Assembly (NCBI GenBank): GCA_024743095.1
Contig: JANSXF010000044.1
Location: forward strand, 1 to 36,615
Direction: 5' to 3'
Origin: Flavobacteriaceae bacterium
GTDB lineage: Bacteria; Bacteroidota; Bacteroidia; Flavobacteriales; Flavobacteriaceae
Length of the DNA stretch: 36,615 nt
Both the position numbers and the translations under genes were made by a program. Within the stretch, counting starts at the first letter, position 1, and every line of letters starts with the position of its first letter. Positions 14,331-23,667 of this stretch are shown piece by piece. The notes below the pieces were generated by a model. That model did no database searches and had not been told where the DNA came from. It worked only from the letters and a program-made list of their open reading frames with translations.

Positions 14331-16103
14331 TTATTGGCTATCATCTTCAATCACAATCGTGCTGTAAACAGAAATTGGTTTCCCATAGGTAGTAAATCCA
14401 TCCAAGACAACTTCAAACTCACCCGGTAGGTCCGAAGTATAGAACTCAAATTGTGAATCTTCGCCGGCAATCTCAATATGTGGTTCCCATAATAGGATTC
14501 TACGGTAATCCGGAATACGCTTTCCTTTTAAGCCTTCCACATTGTATCGCTGTTTAAAATAGTTCTTTTGAGGAGAGGCTTTTTTTATAGAAACATTTAT
14601 TCCATGTTCGGGCGCATAATCCTCAAAATAGTTTCCGTCTTTGGTTTTCACGGACATCATTCCTTGATAATCCTTTCCTGCCATTCTAAATTGATCGCGT
14701 ACCAGACTGATGGATTCAATTTGCTTTGCATCAAAATTCTTCACCTTTTCATGGTCCGGAATATAGACTCCATCAATCAACAGAATGGCAGGAAAATCAT
14801 TGGCCCGTTCATTGTACGTTTCAAAATCTTGGGCTATCCGAATATAATCACTGCCATCAGGATTATTTCTGTACCCCGCATAATTGAGTACTTCAACAAG
14901 TGTTTCCTGAAAAGTGGGAAAACGCGTAAAATCATCCAAATTTATAGTCTGTGGCATCCCACCGTCGAAAGGATCGATAGGAGTCCCCAATAATACCGAA
15001 TCGGGCTTTACGAAAAAATACTGATTCTCTAACTGGTTATGTATGCTTCTTTGTTTTATTACATTAGAATATCCCGGTTTTAGATAGAATTTACCAAATG
15101 TCAATCCTGAAGCATCAATATTTGGGGCCTTCCCTAGAATCACCTCCACATTTTGGGCATTTTCGGCTACCTGCATAATGGCCCTATCCTGCTTATAGTC
15201 CTTTCTTAGATAGGTATAGTAATTACCATTGCTATCCGTTGTGGCGAATTTGAGCAAAAACTCTTCCCCAGGAACTGAAACCACCATTTTAGTGCCAGCC
15301 AAAGGATTCCCTCCCACATCGGTTACTTTACCAAACAAAAGTTCGCCACGTTGTTCGGGCAGAAAAAGACTATCGCCTACATTTTTATCCAATTCGCCCT
15401 TGGCCCCAAAATATGAATTGGCATACGAGATAGCGTTTTCAGAGGGTTTTACTGCCATCTCGCTTTTCTTTTGCACTTTTAAAGTATAATTTCCATAACC
15501 CAATTGTGCCTTGTAATTTTTTAGGGTTAAAGTGACTTTTTCCCGTGTTCCAATGTCAGTTTGCGACAGTTTAATCTGTACCACGGAAGAATCGATAGGT
15601 TGGTTTACTGCTTCGGATAATATTTTTTCTTGTTCCCAATTATCCGACAAGAGTTCCGATTGATCTACCTGATAAGGGTTGATGACCACCAAATCATCCT
15701 TGAACACCTGTTCCATACCATTGTTTTTCATCCACTGGGTATAACCGAGTAATTTGTAATTACCTGAAGGCACATCGGTATTGATAAAAAAATCTCCTTG
15801 TGATTTCCCTTTGTTTATCCTTATTTTCTGTTCAACCACATATTCACCTGCTTGATTGACCAAGGCCACATATCCAACAAAGCTTACATTACTGGCACGG
15901 TTGTTCTGTGCATTAAAGCAATAAAATGCATAATGCAGATATTCGCCAGTGAACACAATAGGCCCGGTATGGTGCAAATACACCTTTTCTTGCGGCAATC
16001 TTTTTAGGCTTTCCAATTCCTCTGCACTACTTATCACATATTGAGCATGGACCGGCAAGGCCAAAGCTGCAAGAACCAAAAATGTTACCCATTGTTTTTT
16101 CAT
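14331..16103 (-). CDS. Secreted macroglobulin-like protein with carboxypeptidase-regulatory-like and vestigial TonB-plug regions
   Basis: 590 residues with a signal peptide (1-20, ending PVHAQ). The first third (about 36-140: EKVYLHHTGPIVFTGEYLHY and the following strands) resembles an alpha-2-macroglobulin MG2 domain. A beta-sandwich insertion resembling a CarboxypepD_reg domain follows near 255-320 (GKVTDVGGNPLAGTK). Around 435-500 is a segment like a TonB-receptor plug (AILLIDGVYIPD...QIESISLVRDQFRMAG) but no beta barrel follows, so this is not a receptor. A final beta-rich region ends the protein. It starts 12 bp after the second DUF4249 lipoprotein and is co-transcribed with the receptor. 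It probably acts in the periplasm or at the outer membrane with that complex; the exact role is unknown. Confidence 0.8.
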   Translation of the reverse strand: MKKQWVTFLVLAALALPVHAQYVISSAEELESLKRLPQEKVYLHHTGPIVFTGEYLHYAFYCFNAQNNRASNVSFVGYVALVNQAGEYVVEQKIRINKGKSQGDFFINTDVPSGNYKLLGYTQWMKNNGMEQVFKDDLVVINPYQVDQSELLSDNWEQEKILSEAVNQPIDSSVVQIKLSQTDIGTREKVTLTLKNYKAQLGYGNYTLKVQKKSEMAVKPSENAISYANSYFGAKGELDKNVGDSLFLPEQRGELLFGKVTDVGGNPLAGTKMVVSVPGEEFLLKFATTDSNGNYYTYLRKDYKQDRAIMQVAENAQNVEVILGKAPNIDASGLTFGKFYLKPGYSNVIKQRSIHNQLENQYFFVKPDSVLLGTPIDPFDGGMPQTINLDDFTRFPTFQETLVEVLNYAGYRNNPDGSDYIRIAQDFETYNERANDFPAILLIDGVYIPDHEKVKNFDAKQIESISLVRDQFRMAGKDYQGMMSVKTKDGNYFEDYAPEHGINVSIKKASPQKNYFKQRYNVEGLKGKRIPDYRRILLWEPHIEIAGEDSQFEFYTSDLPGEFEVVLDGFTTYGKPISVYSTIVIEDDSQ

Positions 16104-16115
16104 AAATCATGTTTT

Positions 16116-17411
16116 TTAATCTATCCAAAAATCAGGTTCAACATTACTTCCCAACAGGGTACAGTCACCACATATCCTGGGCACAAAGATGTACGGACCA
16201 GGACAGGATGCATTGGGCACCAAACTTTCATCATATGGTCCATAGTAAGTGACAACCTCCTTATCCAACCTACTCAATAAATCTTCCGGACAGGCAGGAG
16301 GAGGTGGTTCATTGTATATTTTTGCCGTCATGGGGTTACAATTAAAGGGAAACCCGGGATGTTCTTCATCCGAAAAGAAATCATCAAAATTGAAGAACAG
16401 TCGTTGGTCGGATACTCCCACCGCTTCCACGTAGCCCAAAACATTTTCATTTGCACCGTCCTTTCTACGTACATTCGCATAAAGAGCTCCTGGCTGGACC
16501 TGGGAAAAAATATTGTCAGATTGCGAAAAACTTTTCAAGGTCTCATAAAATGAATAGGCATCGGCAGATTGGACTTGTTGTTGTACCAAAATGCTATAGC
16601 GTTCGGAAATGATAAAATTATCCTTCCCTATAAATCGAACCATGTGTTTGGAAATCTCCCTTTCTGGGTTTCGTGCTGTACTAAATTGCTCTATGAGCGT
16701 GGACGGAACGGTGTTATAGCAAATTTGATTCTGCACTTGCCGTTCCACTATGTTCAAATCAAAAAGGGGAGGAAAAACGGAATTATCATACCCAGTGAGC
16801 TCAAAATCGACCGGCAACCAATAGGGCGCCACTACTTTGTAGGTTTCTTCGTAAGTATATCTATAAAATTGTGTGTTTCCCTGTTGTGGTCGGCTATCCA
16901 CATAGATTGCGATTCCCTCTTCCCCGGTATCGCTTATGGCCCTTTCCGCATATACATTGGTCAATTGGGACTTTCCTTCCACAATCAATGGATCCGATTC
17001 GTATGCCGTACCATTACTGGTGGTAATATCCAAGGTGTAACCAACTCCCGAATCCAAAGCAAAAGGCTCATTGGAAAGGTAAATACCCTCGTCTGCTTCG
17101 GTAAATTGGTATTCCACGCCATTATCGCCCATTACGCGAACGGTGGCGCCGGTTTCCATATCCACCAAATCAATGGGCCGGCTTCCCAAAGGAATATAGG
17201 GGTTATAAATGGTGTCCGTCTCAAGGTCCAAACGAAGACTGCTGCGGCTCAAATACACCTTTTGCGTGATCACCTGATCGGTTAAAACGGCTTCCACGAC
17301 CAAGGCGGCAGTTTGTTCCTCTTCTCCAAGTGTTTCAATTTCGAGTTCATCCAAACATGCCGATATACAGCACAGTAAAACCAAAGCCCATATGTACTTT
17401 AACAAGTTCAT
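16116..17411 (-). CDS. DUF4249 outer-membrane lipoprotein, copy A
   Basis: 431 residues. ATG 17411 is chosen because it overlaps the stop of copy B as ATGA (17408-17411), a translational-coupling arrangement; a TTG at 17420 is less likely. The lipobox CCISAC gives lipidation at Cys19. The body is beta-rich and ends with the DUF4249 hallmark RICGDCTLLGSN..PDFW, containing a CxxC pair. The residues from DELEIETLGEEEQ onward are nearly identical to copy B, while the middle and pre-C-terminal parts differ. DUF4249 proteins occur next to TonB receptors in Bacteroidota, in the place where SusD stands in SusCD systems. A surface substrate-binding partner is a reasonable inference. It is the third gene of the operon. 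Confidence 0.87.
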   Translation of the reverse strand: MNLLKYIWALVLLCCISACLDELEIETLGEEEQTAALVVEAVLTDQVITQKVYLSRSSLRLDLETDTIYNPYIPLGSRPIDLVDMETGATVRVMGDNGVEYQFTEADEGIYLSNEPFALDSGVGYTLDITTSNGTAYESDPLIVEGKSQLTNVYAERAISDTGEEGIAIYVDSRPQQGNTQFYRYTYEETYKVVAPYWLPVDFELTGYDNSVFPPLFDLNIVERQVQNQICYNTVPSTLIEQFSTARNPEREISKHMVRFIGKDNFIISERYSILVQQQVQSADAYSFYETLKSFSQSDNIFSQVQPGALYANVRRKDGANENVLGYVEAVGVSDQRLFFNFDDFFSDEEHPGFPFNCNPMTAKIYNEPPPPACPEDLLSRLDKEVVTYYGPYDESLVPNASCPGPYIFVPRICGDCTLLGSNVEPDFWID

Positions 17412-18736
17412 TCTATCCAAAAATCAGGTTTAACATTACTTCCCAAGAGGGTACAATCACCGCATATTCGTGGGACAAACACATATGGGCCTACACATTC
17501 CCCAAGCGGAGCCAAATCCTCATCATATTGAGAGACATAACTAACAACCCCAAGGTCTATTCGTTCTATTAAGGATAAGGCGCATCGACTAGGGTTCGGG
17601 TTGGGATTACAATAAGATTGATGTGATTCTTGCGCCGTTAAGATATTACAATTAAAAGGAAAAACAGGAAGCTCATCATCAGGAAAAAAATCATCAAAAT
17701 CAAAAAAAAGTCGTTGGTCCGATACCCCTACCGCCTCAACATATCCCAACACATTTTCTTGGTTTCCATCCTTCCTATTCACATTGGCAATGATGGCACC
17801 TGGCTGAATTTGGGAAAAAATATTATCTGATTTGGAAAAATTTTTCAACGTCTCATAAAATGAATACGCATCGGAAGATTGCACCTGTTGCTGCACCAAA
17901 ATGCTATAGCGTTCGGAAATAATAAAATTATCCTTCCCGATAAATCGAACCATGTGTTTGGAAATCTCCCTTTCCGGGCTACCCGACGTACTGAATTGTT
18001 CTATTGATGTTGAAGAAACTGTATTATAACATACTTGATTTTGTACTTCTCTGGGCACAATTTCCAAATCATAGGTAGGAAAAGGAAGGGCGCAAGGATC
18101 ATAATTTGTTAGTTCAAAGTCAACTCCAACCCAATAGGGAGATACTACTTTGTAGGTTTCTTCGTAAGTATATCTATAAAATTGTGTGTTTCCCTCTTGT
18201 GGTCGGCTATCCACATAGATTGCGATTCCCTCTTCCCCGGTATCGCTTATGGCCCTTTCCGCATATACATTGGTCAATTGGGACTTCCCTTCCACAACCA
18301 AAGGGTCCGATTCATATTCCAGTCCATTTCTGGTCGTAATATCCAAGGTATAACCAACTCCCGAATCCAAAGCAAAAGGTTCGTCTGAAAAATAAATGCC
18401 CTCGTCACCTTCGGTAAATTGGTACTCCACGCCATTATCGCCCATTACGCGAACGGTGGCGCCGGCTTCCATATCCACTGAATCAATGGGCCGGCTTCCC
18501 AAAGGAATGTAAGGATTATAAATGGTGTCCGTCTCAAGGTCCAAACGAAGACTGCTGCGGCTCAAATACACCTTTTGCGTGATTACCTGATCCGTTAAAA
18601 CGGCTTCCACGACCAAGGCGGCAGTTTGTTCCTCCTCTCCAAGTGTTTCAATTTCGAGTTCATCCAAACATGCTCCGAGGGTTGTTGGGAGCACTAGGCC
18701 TACAAGGATAATATAAAAACCTCTTTTACATTCCAT
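17408..18736 (-). CDS. DUF4249 outer-membrane lipoprotein, copy B
   Basis: 442 residues starting at ATG 18736, whose A is shared with the TGA stop of the receptor gene (TGATG). The lipobox TLGAC puts the lipidated Cys at 23. The signal peptide is unrelated to that of copy A, yet identity is very high from the residue after the lipobox. The copies diverge near residues 200-225 and in the 50 residues before the C-terminus (extra NPNPNPSRC segment), then match again in the terminal RICGDCTLLGSN motif. It is the second gene of the receptor operon and the more receptor-proximal copy. The substrate is unknown. Confidence 0.87.
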   Translation of the reverse strand: MECKRGFYIILVGLVLPTTLGACLDELEIETLGEEEQTAALVVEAVLTDQVITQKVYLSRSSLRLDLETDTIYNPYIPLGSRPIDSVDMEAGATVRVMGDNGVEYQFTEGDEGIYFSDEPFALDSGVGYTLDITTRNGLEYESDPLVVEGKSQLTNVYAERAISDTGEEGIAIYVDSRPQEGNTQFYRYTYEETYKVVSPYWVGVDFELTNYDPCALPFPTYDLEIVPREVQNQVCYNTVSSTSIEQFSTSGSPEREISKHMVRFIGKDNFIISERYSILVQQQVQSSDAYSFYETLKNFSKSDNIFSQIQPGAIIANVNRKDGNQENVLGYVEAVGVSDQRLFFDFDDFFPDDELPVFPFNCNILTAQESHQSYCNPNPNPSRCALSLIERIDLGVVSYVSQYDEDLAPLGECVGPYVFVPRICGDCTLLGSNVKPDFWIE

Positions 18737-21534
18737 CAAAACTTGAAATTATAGGTTATGGAAGGAATCGGCACTCCGAAAATGGAGCTCTGCAACGCTT
18801 TTACCTCTCCATCATCTGTTACAAAAAACACAGAGTATGGGTTGTTTCTGCCCAGCACATTGTACACTTGAATGGTGATAAAACTATGGGCCAATTTGTT
18901 CTTTTTGTGGTTGCCCTCAATATTGATTCCCAGATCCAAACGGTAATAATCGGGTATCCTAAATTTGTTACGATCGCTAAAAGTGACATAATCCGAATTG
19001 TTGAACCTAAAAGTTCCCACGGGATACGTAATGGGCCTACCGGTTTGGTATGCAAAGTTCATCGACACGCTATACCGTCTTGTAAACTTGTAATTGGCAA
19101 TAACGCTCAGATCGTGGGGCTTATCAAAATTGGATGGAAAAAACTCCCCATTATTGATGCGTTCCTCACTGGTGTCCCCATCAAATCTATATTTAGATCG
19201 GGAGTAGGTGTAACTGACCCATCCGTTTAGGTCACCCCTGTTTTTCTTTAAAAGAAATTCAACACCGTAGGCCTTTCCTTCCCCTTGAAGTACTTCGGTC
19301 TCCACATTTTCATTGAGCAACAGGTCTGCTCCCGTTTTAAAATCGAGTACATCATCCATTCGTTTGTAGTAGCCCTCCAGGCTCAACTCGTACATGTTTT
19401 CATTAAAATTTTTGAAGAGCCCCAAAGTGGCCTGATACCCCTTTTGAGGTTTAATGTTCAAGTCCGATAGTTTCCAAGTATCAATAGGCGAAACGGTTGT
19501 GTTGTTGGACAGGGTATGGATAAATTGATAGGAATTGTTGAAACTTGCCTTTATTGAAAAGTCCGGAGCAAACAAGTATCTCGCCGAAACCCTAGCCTCC
19601 GGCCCTCCATAGGTTTTGATGAATTCACCACTGCCGTAAGCAATGGTATCCTGAACGGTGGTCTCGCTCCGGGGAGCACCCTCTTGGTAGGTGTTTTGTG
19701 TTGCCTCTCCCATGGCCGCATAAAAAGCGTACCGCGCGCCCACATTGAACAGCAATCTCTCGGACACTTTAAACTCATCACCAATAAAGAGCGCCCCTTC
19801 CAAGGCCTGCTCTTGATCGACGGAAACGGGCTCTACGTTGGAATCGGAATCCTTGGGCTCAACATTTCCTGGTTGCACTGCGTAATATTTTGCAGAAAGC
19901 CCGTAATCGATTGTATGCGCATCGCTCAAACGGGTATTCAACCTATATCGGAGTTCCGATTCATTGATACTATAATCCAATTCAAAGTTGCTGTTGCCCT
20001 CCCCCTCATAATCAATACCAAAATTGTAATTACTATTGCTCGCTGTCAACACTCCCGTTGTTTTTTCGCCAAGCTTGTGCGCCCAGCGAACCGAACCCAA
20101 TCTGTTACTGTAATTATAAAGTGAATCTGAAGTGATGCTGAAATTGTCCTTGCTGTAATAAGCCGTCCCCCTGATCTCACTGTTTTCATTGAATTTATGA
20201 TGGTACTTTATGATACCGTCAAAAAATGATGCCTCACTGTTGTTCAGGGATTCCTCGTCCAAGGATTGTAATATCCAGTCGGCATAAGCCCCCCTACCTC
20301 CGATCATCAATGAAGAAACTCCTTTTTTCAATGGCATTTCCAAAGCCAAATTACCTGTAACCGGTCCAATGGATCCCTCTCCCGATATTTTTTCGGTATC
20401 CCCGTTTTTGGTCTCAATGTCCAATACAGAAGAAAGTCGCCCCCCGAACTCTACCGGCGGTGCACCTTTATAGATATTTACCTTTTCTGTGGTAAAAGGG
20501 TTCAAGGCTTGAAATATGCCAAAAAAATGGGTAGGGTTATAAATAACGGCGTCGTCCAGCAACACCAAGTTCTGATCGGTTTTGCCCCCCCTGACATTCA
20601 GTCCGGTGGCACCTTCGCCTGCCGATGAAATTCCGGGAAGTGCCTTGGCCACCTCCAAAATGTTCCGTTCCCCCAATACAAGTGGAATATCCTTTGACCC
20701 TTCCGAGCTTATCTCCTCACTACCGGATACGGCATCCTCTACATTGCTTACGGCATCTGCCTCTACCACAACTTCCTGTAATTGTTCCAAACTTTCTTGC
20801 AATTGAAGGTTCAAGGTTCCATCGTTGTACATGATCACTTCTTGTTCCGAATCCCTTATTCCCATGGCGCTGGCAGCTATCACATTATACCCGGCCGGTA
20901 AAATAAGTTCATACTCCCCTTGTTCGTTGGTCACGGCAACACGTCCGCTTTCCTGCACCCTAATGGCCAAATCTGGTATGGGAGCACCTGTTTGGGCATT
21001 TACCACCCGGCCCGACAATTTATAGGCCGACTTAAGATTCTGTTCATCTGCTCGTCCAACACGGACCACTGGGAGGTTTTCTCTGGTTTGGGATACTTCA
21101 TCATTATAGAATGTTGGTGGTGGAAGATTCCCTCGGGCCATCACCTCTTGCTCTCCCCCTGTTGAATCATTTTGCCGATAGAAACTAGGTGGAAGCTCAT
21201 CATAAACTACTGTGTTTTGCAATAGAAACACCCGGTTTTCTTCTTCCAGAACGTAAAAGTTCAATGATGTATCGGATAAAACAATGTGGAGAATTTCGGT
21301 AATCGAAGCATCCACAAAGTTTCCTGTCACCTCTATATTTTCAATCCAATCATCGAGGTAGAAAAAAGAATAACCGGATTTGTCCTCCAATTCCCCAAAG
21401 AACTCAGAGGAAGTTTTTGAATCACCCGAAATGGTAATGGATGCATTTTGAGAGAACGTAAATTGTACCATCAAAAAGATAGCAAATAAACTTCCCTTCT
21501 TAATAAAAGAATGAAATCTAAAAGAAAGTGTCAA
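18736..21534 (-). CDS. TonB-dependent receptor with STN and carboxypeptidase-regulatory domains
   Basis: 932 residues. Order: signal peptide (1-29, ending FTFSQ), STN secretin/TonB short N-terminal domain (about 35-110), a Pro/Glu-rich linker, a CarboxypepD_reg-like beta sandwich (170-250, SGRVVNAQTGAPIPDL), plug (about 282-385, with LNVRGGKTDQNLVLLDDAVI), then a 22-strand barrel ending in the aromatic NFKF. It imports a ligand across the outer membrane using TonB energy. The STN domain normally signals to a FecR-type anti-sigma factor, but no FecI/FecR pair is encoded nearby. The frame has no ATG near the start; TTG 21534 is the only suitable codon after the upstream stop. It is the first gene of an operon with two DUF4249 lipoproteins. 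The ligand is unknown. Confidence 0.92.
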   Translation of the reverse strand: MTLSFRFHSFIKKGSLFAIFLMVQFTFSQNASITISGDSKTSSEFFGELEDKSGYSFFYLDDWIENIEVTGNFVDASITEILHIVLSDTSLNFYVLEEENRVFLLQNTVVYDELPPSFYRQNDSTGGEQEVMARGNLPPPTFYNDEVSQTRENLPVVRVGRADEQNLKSAYKLSGRVVNAQTGAPIPDLAIRVQESGRVAVTNEQGEYELILPAGYNVIAASAMGIRDSEQEVIMYNDGTLNLQLQESLEQLQEVVVEADAVSNVEDAVSGSEEISSEGSKDIPLVLGERNILEVAKALPGISSAGEGATGLNVRGGKTDQNLVLLDDAVIYNPTHFFGIFQALNPFTTEKVNIYKGAPPVEFGGRLSSVLDIETKNGDTEKISGEGSIGPVTGNLALEMPLKKGVSSLMIGGRGAYADWILQSLDEESLNNSEASFFDGIIKYHHKFNENSEIRGTAYYSKDNFSITSDSLYNYSNRLGSVRWAHKLGEKTTGVLTASNSNYNFGIDYEGEGNSNFELDYSINESELRYRLNTRLSDAHTIDYGLSAKYYAVQPGNVEPKDSDSNVEPVSVDQEQALEGALFIGDEFKVSERLLFNVGARYAFYAAMGEATQNTYQEGAPRSETTVQDTIAYGSGEFIKTYGGPEARVSARYLFAPDFSIKASFNNSYQFIHTLSNNTTVSPIDTWKLSDLNIKPQKGYQATLGLFKNFNENMYELSLEGYYKRMDDVLDFKTGADLLLNENVETEVLQGEGKAYGVEFLLKKNRGDLNGWVSYTYSRSKYRFDGDTSEERINNGEFFPSNFDKPHDLSVIANYKFTRRYSVSMNFAYQTGRPITYPVGTFRFNNSDYVTFSDRNKFRIPDYYRLDLGINIEGNHKKNKLAHSFITIQVYNVLGRNNPYSVFFVTDDGEVKALQSSIFGVPIPSITYNFKF

Positions 21535-21765
21535 TGGTTTGTTGAATTAGCCTGCATCAATTTAACAAAAAATTAATAATCCGCTCAACCCATCATATCA
21601 AAAATCCATTATTCCTTTAAAAATTAACAAGTTGTCAAAATATTTTGAGTTTGATTCAAATATTGATCAAATCAAATGTGTTAAATAATTAAAAACCAAA
21701 TCTTACCTGACCATAAGATTTGACATCAAATGGAAGCGCCCAAAAAACATCGGCCAATACGAAGC
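21535..21765. other. Promoter region of the receptor operon
   Basis: 231 very AT-rich bases with no gene. An inverted repeat TTTGATT/AATCAAA (21650-21656 and 21670-21676, spacer 13) lies about 115 bp upstream of the receptor start and could be a regulator site. No clean TTTG plus TAnnTTTG pair was found. The STN-type receptor might use an alternative sigma factor. Confidence 0.4.
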
Positions 21766-22368
21766 TTATTCCTGCAAAGAATCCAGTACACGTTGCGCCT
21801 CTTTCAAATCGAGTTGAAGTCTCTTGTTCTCCAGGATATATTGTTCGCGCAATTGCTCCATTCTACGTTCAAACTCATCTGCAGGAACATATTCGGGCTT
21901 TAGAAGTGTCTCATTAAAGATGCTTATCAAAGTGAACAAAAAACTTACCGCAACTGCAGAGATCAATCCCATAAGCATCAGTTTTTCACGCTTTAAATCG
22001 GGAGTAGCTTTCTTGATCTGTTTTTTCTCCTCTTTTGTAAGTTTTGGCATTCCCGACAATTGTCCAAGAAAACTATCCCATTTCTCCTCTTCCTTAACAT
22101 AAAGATTCATGAATCCACCTTCATCCAAGAAATCTTCTGTGCTCGATGTGGATGCAAGCATAAATATATCCAATCCGTTCCCCCCCATAACATCCAAAAG
22201 ATTGGAATCGTATGCAAGAATCTCCTGCACCAATTTCTGCACATATTCCAGACTATAGCTGGGTCTTAAAAATTCGTCGTAAAGGGTCTGGATTTGAAAA
22301 TAGTCGCTCCGCTCAAGAGCATATTCCAAAAAACGATCTTTTAATTCAGCCTTAAAGAATTCACTCAT
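21766..22368 (-). CDS. Membrane-anchored coiled-coil protein, unknown function
   Basis: 200 residues. A soluble, helical N-terminal part (1-125) is followed by a Lys-rich stretch (KLTKEEKKQIKKATPDLKREK), one transmembrane helix (about residues 130-150) and a C-terminal coiled coil from about 165 (heptad-like Leu/Arg/Glu pattern). The highly charged segment just before the helix suggests that the N-terminal part stays in the cytoplasm and the coiled coil lies in the periplasm. I do not recognise a family. It is flanked by the receptor operon and clpS with sizeable gaps, so it is probably transcribed alone. Confidence 0.65.
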   Translation of the reverse strand: MSEFFKAELKDRFLEYALERSDYFQIQTLYDEFLRPSYSLEYVQKLVQEILAYDSNLLDVMGGNGLDIFMLASTSSTEDFLDEGGFMNLYVKEEEKWDSFLGQLSGMPKLTKEEKKQIKKATPDLKREKLMLMGLISAVAVSFLFTLISIFNETLLKPEYVPADEFERRMEQLREQYILENKRLQLDLKEAQRVLDSLQE

Positions 22369-22529
22369 TTTTAAAAATGGGCGGTTTATGGGTTGGTTTT
22401 TGGTTGTTTAGGCTAAATGTAAAAGAAGTGGGGCGGTAAGAAACTCTAGATCAAAGTAAATAATTCATAATTTTTGCTTTTGGAATGTTGGTTGGTTTTA
22501 GACGGAAAACTTTAAACGGAATGGGTAAG

Positions 22530-22805
22530 CTAAATAATTTCCGCACTTAGCCCTGCCTGCAATAATTTACTGCATTTGGGCTCAAGGAAAGCGTATTCAC
22601 CGGTTTTTACGGTGCACTTTCCTTTATAATGTACAATCAGTGAACATTGTTCAGCCTGTTCGGGCGTATGTTCACACACATTGATAAGGGTGGTAATTAC
22701 GTGGTCAAAAGTGTTGACATCGTCGTTAAAAAGAACTATTTCGTGCTCATTTGTGATTTCCTCTTCCACCAGGACACCCTCCAACTCTTTTTCTCTAGTA
22801 CTCAT
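22530..22805 (-). CDS. clpS: ATP-dependent Clp protease adaptor ClpS
   Basis: 91 residues, the usual length. ClpS binds N-degron substrates and delivers them to ClpA/ClpC. The substrate-pocket motif is visible as VLFNDDVNTFDHVI (residues 24-37, with the Asn-Asp-Asp and the Thr), and the partner-contact region HYKGKCTVKTGEYAFLE follows. The N-terminal tail is acidic, as expected. It lies 24 bp after prmA in the same direction, so it is probably the last gene of the DUF1599-BT_3928-tpiA-prmA-clpS operon. Confidence 0.95.
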   Translation of the reverse strand: MSTREKELEGVLVEEEITNEHEIVLFNDDVNTFDHVITTLINVCEHTPEQAEQCSLIVHYKGKCTVKTGEYAFLEPKCSKLLQAGLSAEII

Positions 22806-22829
22806 TTTGTTAACGAAGTTTACTTCTTC

Positions 22830-23657
22830 CTAATTTACATATTTTGCCGCAACCCAGTTGTTCTTCTCAAGATTTTTTTCAAATTCTAAACCGTAGGCAT
22901 CACATTTTGAAGAAATTGCATCCAAATCTTCCAAATAGAAGCCACTTAAAAAAAGTGTCCCTTCCTTTTTAAGGCAATCCACATAAACGGGAATGTCCTC
23001 CAACAGGATATTTCGGTTAATATTGGCCAGGATAACATCAAACTTTTTGTCTTTCAACAAACTACTGTCGCCTTGAAAGGCTTTGATATCGGAGCAGTCG
23101 TTTCGCTCTACATTTTCTTGGGTATTTAAAAAGCACCATTCATCAATATCAATGGCTTCGGTCTCACCAGCACCACGTTTTTTGGCCAAAATAGCCAACA
23201 CACCTGTTCCACATCCCATATCCAAGACCGATTTTCCTTGAAAATCATTGTCAAGAATATGTTGCAACATCATATGTGTGGTTTCGTGGTGACCAGTTCC
23301 AAAACTCATTTTGGGTTCGATCACGATATCGTAATCCACCTCAATGGCTTTATGGAAAGGCGCTCGGACCATGCATTTTTCACCAACAACAATGGGATGG
23401 AAGTTTTTCTCCCATTCCTCGTTCCAGTTCTGTTGTTCAATTTCCTTGTTGGTCCATTTTATTTCAAAATCAGCGTTCTGAAGAACGAAGAGGTCATCCA
23501 ACAGACTTTCTTTCCAATCGGATTTAAGAATATAGGCCAAAAGTCCAGCTTCGTTTTCCACAAAACTTTCAAACCCCACCTCCCCCAACTCTGCAATCAG
23601 AATATCGGTTGCAGGTTGGAGCGGGCTTATTTTAAAATCATATTCGAGATAAATCAA
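22830..23657 (-). CDS. prmA: Ribosomal protein L11 methyltransferase
   Basis: 275 residues, SAM-dependent class I methyltransferase that methylates L11. Motifs: SFGTGHHETT (118-127), the SAM loop DMGCGTG (146-152) and ILANINRNIL (about residues 210-219). The N-terminal 80 residues form the substrate-recognition part. The only sensible start is TTG 23657, 10 bp after the tpiA stop, because no ATG exists in the frame between them. Overlap-free close spacing indicates co-transcription with tpiA and clpS. Confidence 0.95.
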   Translation of the reverse strand: MIYLEYDFKISPLQPATDILIAELGEVGFESFVENEAGLLAYILKSDWKESLLDDLFVLQNADFEIKWTNKEIEQQNWNEEWEKNFHPIVVGEKCMVRAPFHKAIEVDYDIVIEPKMSFGTGHHETTHMMLQHILDNDFQGKSVLDMGCGTGVLAILAKKRGAGETEAIDIDEWCFLNTQENVERNDCSDIKAFQGDSSLLKDKKFDVILANINRNILLEDIPVYVDCLKKEGTLFLSGFYLEDLDAISSKCDAYGLEFEKNLEKNNWVAAKYVN

Positions 23658-23667
23658 GGGTATTGGT

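Noticed and set aside
16569..17285. 238-residue plus-strand frame
   Set aside because: It is antisense to a well-supported DUF4249 lipoprotein gene and has no domain-like sequence.
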